DNA from: an uncultured Bacteroidales bacterium
Lineage (GTDB): Bacteria; Bacteroidota; Bacteroidia; Bacteroidales; P3
Length of the DNA: 45,654 bases
Assembly: GCA_947306225.1 (NCBI GenBank)
Contig: CAMZFW010000003.1
Location: forward strand, 1-45,654
Reading direction: 5' to 3'
The translations under genes were made by a program, and so were the position numbers. The notes below the pieces were generated by a model. That model searched no databases, had not been told where the DNA came from, and worked only from the letters and a program-made list of their open reading frames with translations. Positions 39,878 through 45,654 of this stretch are shown one piece after another (within the stretch, counting starts at the first letter, position 1; each line of letters opens with the position of its first letter).

Positions 39878-42800
39878 ATGAGAAGAATACTATCTGTTTT
39901 GCTTTTAATAGTGGCCGTCCTATGGAGTGGCAGCACCAACGCCAAGCCTGTGGACAAAAGTACGGCACTCAGAGTAGCCCAGAACTACTGCGCACAACAA
40001 GGTGCAAACCACCTGCAACTAGTCGACATATCAGAACATCTCCCCTACCGCGAATTCTATACCTTCGTAGGTGACAACGGCAAGGGCTTTGTGTTGGTCT
40101 CAGCAGACGACTGCGTACTGCCCATCTTGGGCTTTTCTGCCAACAACAATTTTAGTGCAAAGGGAATGCCCGTTCATGTAAAGGAATGGCTGGAAGACTA
40201 TGAGAACCAGATTCACTTCTATCGTACCCTGTCGGGTCAGCACATCCAATATTCCAACAATCCCGGCGACAGCATACGTAAAAGCCGCTGGGACGGCCTA
40301 CTTAGCGATAACCCACCCATGCCACCACAATATACCTCAGTTGCCCCATTGCTAACCACACAATGGGGTCAGCGTTCTCTGTACAACAGCCTCTGCCCTT
40401 ACGACAGCATCCATAGCGAACGTACAGCAGTAGGCTGTGTGGCAGTGGCAATGGCGCAGGTGATGAAATACTGGAACCATCCCTCTTCTGGTTATGGCTC
40501 TCATTCCTACACCCACTCCACCTATGGCAATCAGAGCGCCAATTTCGGCACTACCAACTATGCCTGGAACAGCATGCCCGACAGCCTCACCACGTCGAGC
40601 AGCACCACTGAGGTGAATGCTGTTGCCACATTGCTATACCATTTAGGTGTTGCAATAGAGATGGACTATAATGTGTCGAACGAAGGCGGCAGCTTTGCGT
40701 ATACCATCAACGAAGCCAGCGCTCCAACCCTCTATGGCACCACGTCAGTGCCTTCCGCCGAGAATGCGCTTCGCTACTACTTCAAATACCGCAGCAACGC
40801 GCATCATCTCCTCTATAGCGACGGTTCCGACGCACAATGGATCTCGATAATGCAGAACGAACTAAACAACAGCCGTCCAATCATCTATACTGGACGCGAC
40901 TCGACAGGCGGACACAGCTTTGTGTGTGACGGATACAACAACAGCGGCCTATTTCACTTCAATTGGGGTTGGCGAGGCCAATACGACGGCTATTATGCCA
41001 TCGGCAGCCTCAACCCCAGCGCAGGCGGCACTGGCAGCAACAGCACATACACGTTTAACATCAAAAATTGTGCTATCGTCAGCATTCGTCCCAACGAGGA
41101 TTTTGGCGACACCACCACTGTAGCGGCTTCGGTACACGCCAGCAGCATTGGCTACGGCACTGTGACAGGCGGAGGCACATATACGGGCACCAACAACACG
41201 GTGGTGACAATCTCTGCCACCGCCAACGAAGGATACCGCTTCACCGGATGGACAGACGCGTTCATGTACAATCCTCGCACTTTCTACGCCAACGGTGGCA
41301 GCTACACCATCCGTGCCAATTTTGTGCCATTGAGCGGCGACACACTGGGATATTGTAAAAACCGCTGCCTAGGCAGCTACGGCAGCTCTGGCACCTGCGT
41401 ATGGGGCATCAGAATACCCGCTGCCAACCTAACGGCTGGTCACGACCTGACCAAGGTGATGATGTTTATCAGTGCCAGCGGCACCTACACGCTGAAGGTG
41501 TACACTGGCAACACCTCTGCGACCACCCTGTTGCACAGCCAGACCTTCACCGCCAGCAGCAGCCTCATCAACCAATGGTGCGCGTTGACACTCTCGTCGA
41601 ATGTCGCCATTAGCGGTTCCCAGCCCATATGGATTATGCTGGAGAGTGCGGCCTCCTATCCAGCCGCTGTCACTTACTATGCCGGCAACAACGACAGCCG
41701 CGTGTGGGGCAGCTCGTTCGGCACCCTGTCGGGAAACTTCAGTTTCATGATTAAGGGCATCTTCACCAACGGTGGTGGCACCACCGTTACATACGGCGAT
41801 ACAGTGTCATTTTGCGACACAGCCTCCTTTGAAACTGCTGTTGGCATGGGTAGCACACAGCCCTTCGACTGGGCCGTCAAACTGCCTGCCAACATGGTAC
41901 ACCACCGTAGTTATGTGAGTGACGTAATGCTGTATGTGCCCAGTGCAGGAACATACACACTGAACATATATCGTGGCAGCGCCACCACCTCCATCACACA
42001 GCAGGCCACACAAACTGCCACATTCAGTAGCAGTGCAGCAAACAGTTGGCAGACCATTCACCTTGCCACGCCCGTTGCCACCAACAGCACCTTACCCATC
42101 TGGATTGCCTTCCACACTGACAACATACCTTATCCTGCTGCCTCATGTGCCTATACAGGAGACAGCAACAGCAGCCTTGTCTCAATCGATAATGGCAGCT
42201 CATGGCTCTCACTAGGCACAGCCACAGGTGGAACACTCAACCGGTCTTGGATGATACGCGCCATTCTCTCCGACAGTGCCTCTTCTTCGGTGATAATCGA
42301 TGGTCCCAGCTCGGCCAACGTGAACGTGGCCACTACTTTCACTGCAGCAGGCCCATCGACCGCCACTTACAACTGGACACTCACAGGTGCTGCACACTCC
42401 TCCACCTCAGGCAATACTGCAACAGCCACATGGGTTACGCCCGGTTCCTACAACGTCATTGTTGCTGCCAACAATGGTGGTACTATATTGCGTGACACAC
42501 TGCCAGTCACCGTGTTCGGTTGCACAGTGAACTCTTTCCCTTACACCATGGGATTTGAGAGCAGTGAGCCTCTGTCATGCTGGAACAATATCGACAACGA
42601 CGGCGACAGCCACACTTGGCAGCATGGGGCAGCTAGCTTTGGCAGCAGCCGCGCACACAGTGGCACCGACTTTTTTGCATCCGCTTCGTATATCAACAAT
42701 GTCGGAGCCCTCACACCCGACAACTGGCTGGTCACTCCCCAGTTGCAACTGCAGACAAACAACGACTACACCCTCTCTTGGTACGATGCCACAGTTGACA

Positions 42801-43909
42801 GCACCCACTATCAGGAGCATTACTCCGTGTACGTCTCCACCACAGGCAACAACGTTGCCAATTTCACTGCCACACCCGTCTTCACCACCACACTCACCAC
42901 AACCGACTACACTCAGCGGAGCATCGACCTCAGTCCCTACGCCGGACAGAACATCTACGTGGCATTCCGGCATAACAACTCGTCTGACGCCTACGGGCTG
43001 TTACTCGACGACATCAACGTCACCGAGAGCACCCATTCCAACACCTACTATACCCTCACCGTGCAGAGCAACAATCTTGAGATGGGCAGCACCACCGGCA
43101 GCGGCACTTATTTGGCAGGCACCGTCACCACCATCACTGCCACCGCCAACAGCGGCTACCGTTTTGTGCAATGGAACGACGGCAACACCAACGCCATCCG
43201 CACCATCACCGTCAACTCCGATGCCACATACACCGCCTATTTCGAAGCCACGACACAATACTTCACCATCACCGTACTTTCTGCTGACGAGACGATGGGC
43301 ACCACCAGTGGCAGTGGCACCTTCGGAGCCGGCACCGTTACCACTATCACCGCCACAGCCAACAGCGGCTACCGCTTTGTGCAGTGGAACGACGGCAACA
43401 CCAACGCCATCCGCACCATCACCGTCAACTCCGATGCCACATACACCGCCTATTTCGAAGCTGTGATACAATACTTCACCATTACCGTGCTCTCCGCCGA
43501 CGAGACAATGGGTGTTGCCTCAGGTAGCGGAGCCTATCCACAAGGCGGCACTGCCACCATATCGGCACACCCCTACAACGGCTACCAATTCACTCACTGG
43601 AACGACGGTGTCACCGATAATCCTCGTACATTGGTTGTCACCGCCGATGCCACCTTCATTGCCAACTTCACCACTACTCAAGGTATTGACGAAGCGTCCA
43701 CCGATATCCTCATCACCACCATGCCAGGCTACTCGGTGCAACTGATAGGGGTGGAAAATCGCACTATCGAGGTCTACGACATGATGGGTCGCCGCCTATT
43801 GAGCCAACTCTGCACCGACACTCAAGCACTCTTCCAGCTCCCCACCGCAGGCGTATACCTAGTAGTGGTCGACAAGACCACAGCACAACGCGTCGTGTTG
43901 ATACGCTAA
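39878..43909 (+). CDS. C10 (streptopain-family) cysteine peptidase with InlB-type B-repeats and T9SS sorting domain
   Basis: Signal peptide MRRILSVLLLIVAVLWSGSTNA; ERTAVGCVAVAMAQVMKYW (Cys) and GGHSFVCDGYNNSGLFHFNWGW (His); repeats ITVLSADETMGTTSGSGTF...GYRFVQWNDGNTNAIRTITVNSDATYTAYFEA; C-terminal GVYLVVVDKTTAQRVVLIR. Start trimmed from 39638. Confidence 0.93.
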   Translation: MRRILSVLLLIVAVLWSGSTNAKPVDKSTALRVAQNYCAQQGANHLQLVDISEHLPYREFYTFVGDNGKGFVLVSADDCVLPILGFSANNNFSAKGMPVHVKEWLEDYENQIHFYRTLSGQHIQYSNNPGDSIRKSRWDGLLSDNPPMPPQYTSVAPLLTTQWGQRSLYNSLCPYDSIHSERTAVGCVAVAMAQVMKYWNHPSSGYGSHSYTHSTYGNQSANFGTTNYAWNSMPDSLTTSSSTTEVNAVATLLYHLGVAIEMDYNVSNEGGSFAYTINEASAPTLYGTTSVPSAENALRYYFKYRSNAHHLLYSDGSDAQWISIMQNELNNSRPIIYTGRDSTGGHSFVCDGYNNSGLFHFNWGWRGQYDGYYAIGSLNPSAGGTGSNSTYTFNIKNCAIVSIRPNEDFGDTTTVAASVHASSIGYGTVTGGGTYTGTNNTVVTISATANEGYRFTGWTDAFMYNPRTFYANGGSYTIRANFVPLSGDTLGYCKNRCLGSYGSSGTCVWGIRIPAANLTAGHDLTKVMMFISASGTYTLKVYTGNTSATTLLHSQTFTASSSLINQWCALTLSSNVAISGSQPIWIMLESAASYPAAVTYYAGNNDSRVWGSSFGTLSGNFSFMIKGIFTNGGGTTVTYGDTVSFCDTASFETAVGMGSTQPFDWAVKLPANMVHHRSYVSDVMLYVPSAGTYTLNIYRGSATTSITQQATQTATFSSSAANSWQTIHLATPVATNSTLPIWIAFHTDNIPYPAASCAYTGDSNSSLVSIDNGSSWLSLGTATGGTLNRSWMIRAILSDSASSSVIIDGPSSANVNVATTFTAAGPSTATYNWTLTGAAHSSTSGNTATATWVTPGSYNVIVAANNGGTILRDTLPVTVFGCTVNSFPYTMGFESSEPLSCWNNIDNDGDSHTWQHGAASFGSSRAHSGTDFFASASYINNVGALTPDNWLVTPQLQLQTNNDYTLSWYDATVDSTHYQEHYSVYVSTTGNNVANFTATPVFTTTLTTTDYTQRSIDLSPYAGQNIYVAFRHNNSSDAYGLLLDDINVTESTHSNTYYTLTVQSNNLEMGSTTGSGTYLAGTVTTITATANSGYRFVQWNDGNTNAIRTITVNSDATYTAYFEATTQYFTITVLSADETMGTTSGSGTFGAGTVTTITATANSGYRFVQWNDGNTNAIRTITVNSDATYTAYFEAVIQYFTITVLSADETMGVASGSGAYPQGGTATISAHPYNGYQFTHWNDGVTDNPRTLVVTADATFIANFTTTQGIDEASTDILITTMPGYSVQLIGVENRTIEVYDMMGRRLLSQLCTDTQALFQLPTAGVYLVVVDKTTAQRVVLIR
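43046..43690 (+). repeat. Intragenic tandem repeats (about 216 bp) encoding B-repeat domains
   Basis: The first two of three copies are nearly identical in nucleotides across the GYRFVQWNDGNTNAIRTITVNSDATYTAYFEA segment; the third is divergent. Confidence 0.85.
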
Positions 43910-44180
43910 ACCTCATTCTATGGGAGCTCTCCAAGCAGAAACCCCACAATACATCCCACACAAGAAACGGCATTGCAATAGGAGAAGCAGTGCCGTTTCT
44001 CGTCTAAGATAATTGGATTGCTTGCTTGTCTGATTGCTTGATTGTTTGAGTATTTTCACTCAAGCATTTACACATTCAATCAATAATTAACACATTATAA
44101 ATCAACACATTTTCATTGAAAGAAAAGCCCTAACGGGCTACCTTTAGCGGCTGCCTTAAGAAATTCCTGCTGCCATTTAC

Positions 44181-44332
44181 CACATCTTACCGCATCTTAC
44201 CGAAATCTACCGCATCTTACCGAAACTTACCGCATTCTACCGCATTCTACCGAAACTTACCGATTAGGGGGTCGTTTGCCGTTCCCTGGACGGCAAACGA
44301 ACGGTTAACGAACGGCAAACGAACGGATAAAT
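44181..44332 (+). repeat. Dispersed element copy C
   Basis: Eight 10-bp units, CCGATTAGGGGG, stem TCGTTTGCCGT/ACGGCAAACGA with a different loop (TCCCTGG), then ACGGCAAACGAACGG. Confidence 0.85.
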
Positions 44333-44468
44333 GCTGAGGGTAACTAGTAGCAAAAAATGTCCCGGACACTCAGGTGATAGGCTTGTGGTGAGAGGTATGA
44401 AATAAATATTCACAATTCACCGTTGATTTTTTTTTGAAACGACGGGCGGCTGTTTCGATAAAAAGATA

Positions 44469-44476
44469 TACTTTTG
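44469..44476 (+). promoter_or_regulatory. TACTTTTG -7 box for the caspase-like gene
   Basis: TAnnTTTG match 27 nt upstream of ATG 44503. Confidence 0.5.
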
Positions 44477-44502
44477 CAAATTGAAAAAATATCATTTGCG
44501 CA

Positions 44503-45654
44503 ATGAGAAACAGTCATTTCAACCTACGTAACATCACCATTCTATGCCTATTGGCAGTGGCATTCGTCGCACCCACAAACGCTCAGCCTCAATATCCTAC
44601 GAGCGAGCACCAGTACAACGACGACATCCATACGTTCATCATCAAACGCCTCCGCCAGAATGCCCAGCAGCGGGAGAAACAGATGAACAAACAGATACAG
44701 CAAATGCTGATAAACCTGCCAAACGCCGAAAAATTGTACGACGAGACATTTGTCCGCATCAATACTTCGGTAGTGGAAGACACTACCGAGGACGGCAAGC
44801 CCGAAATAAATTACGTGTACGACATATCCTACAACTGCCACCACTTCGAGGGCACGGAGGACGACTACCCGTCGGCAGCCTACACGTGGAACACCTCGAA
44901 CAGCTGCCGCGCCATCTGCAACCTCACCAAGACTATGATTGACGAGCAGCTGGGCGACATCTTTGCCGCAGGACGCAAGACCACCATCACTATCACCTCG
45001 ACGACCGATGCCGCAGAAATCAGCCATATCGACTACAAGGGCGAGTATGGCGACCTGCGCTATATGCCGGCGGTGTTTAACGATGAGAATGTCCGTATCT
45101 CGGTGGACCAGAAGGAGGGTATCACCACCAACGCTCAGTTGGCCTACCTGCGCGCACGGGGTGTGCGTTCTTATATTGAGAATAATATCAACGCATTGAA
45201 GCAGACCGAGAACGAGTACCTGTATGTGACCCGCTGTTTCGACATGACGGGTCCGCACTACCGCCGCAGCAGCCTGAAGATTGTGGTGCATGGAGCCTTC
45301 GACGCAGCCGCCCGCAACATGGAGGCAGCCCTGCTGAACGACGAGTACGTGGACTTCAACATTCCCTCCATTGAGGAGAACAGCAACAGCAAGACCTACG
45401 CGCTAATCATTGCCGACGAGGAATACACCGCCCCTCTGCCCAACTGCGACTTTGCAAGCAACGACGGCGATGTGCTGCACGAATATTTCGTCCACACGCT
45501 AGGCATCCCCACCCGCCATGTGAAGGTGCTGCACAATGCCGGACGGCAAGAGATATACAACGAGGGCATCCACTGGCTGAAAGACATCATCAAGGCTCAG
45601 AACGGCGATGTGCACATCATCATCTACTATGCCGGCCACGGCATCTGCAACCCC
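44503..45654 (+). CDS. Secreted caspase-family (C14-like) peptidase; 3' end outside the window
   Basis: Signal peptide MRNSHFNLRNITILCLLAVAFVAPTNA; KTYALIIADEEYTAPLPNCDFASNDGDVLHEYFVHTLGIPTRHVKVL...VHIIIYYAGHGICNP (YAGHG catalytic-His motif). Missing from the ORF track because it is open-ended. Confidence 0.85.
   Translation, partial: MRNSHFNLRNITILCLLAVAFVAPTNAQPQYPTSEHQYNDDIHTFIIKRLRQNAQQREKQMNKQIQQMLINLPNAEKLYDETFVRINTSVVEDTTEDGKPEINYVYDISYNCHHFEGTEDDYPSAAYTWNTSNSCRAICNLTKTMIDEQLGDIFAAGRKTTITITSTTDAAEISHIDYKGEYGDLRYMPAVFNDENVRISVDQKEGITTNAQLAYLRARGVRSYIENNINALKQTENEYLYVTRCFDMTGPHYRRSSLKIVVHGAFDAAARNMEAALLNDEYVDFNIPSIEENSNSKTYALIIADEEYTAPLPNCDFASNDGDVLHEYFVHTLGIPTRHVKVLHNAGRQEIYNEGIHWLKDIIKAQNGDVHIIIYYAGHGICNP

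Noticed and set aside
42555-43466. 303-aa Pro/Thr/Ser-rich plus-strand ORF
   Set aside because: Alternative frame of the C10 peptidase gene; composition is that of an out-of-frame reading.
43046-43690. Repeated DNA in the C10 peptidase considered as a mobile or regulatory repeat
   Set aside because: In-frame 72-aa B-repeat protein domains.

Overview
The window is a chromosomal segment from a Bacteroidales-type genome. The lineage is inferred from type IX secretion (T9SS) C-terminal sorting domains, a complete Bacteroides-aerotolerance (Bat) operon and repeated TAnnTTTG promoters. Housekeeping and conserved genes include guaB, two PpiC/SurA-like isomerases, two MoxR ATPases, panB, a DUF1846 protein, floA, tyrS, batA-E and rseC. 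Accessory and surface genes include a truncated TIR-Sel1 protein at the left edge, several T9SS cargo proteins (M1 and C10 peptidases, a 1019-aa surface protein), an EcoRI-type adenine methylase coupled to a DUF262-HNH nuclease, and a truncated caspase-like peptidase at the right edge. The strongest unexplained signals are non-coding: (1) a three-copy dispersed element with exactly eight degenerate 10-bp units followed by a conserved 11-bp hairpin; (2) a modular family of intergenic repeats (7-/8-bp degenerate arms around a GC-rich core) that often abuts start codons; (3) a highly structured, apparently bistable leader or ncRNA upstream of the methylase/DUF262-HNH pair; and (4) an inverted array of 11-bp phased units just upstream of that locus. 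No rRNA, tRNA or CRISPR array was seen. All calls come from reading the sequence; no database search was run.
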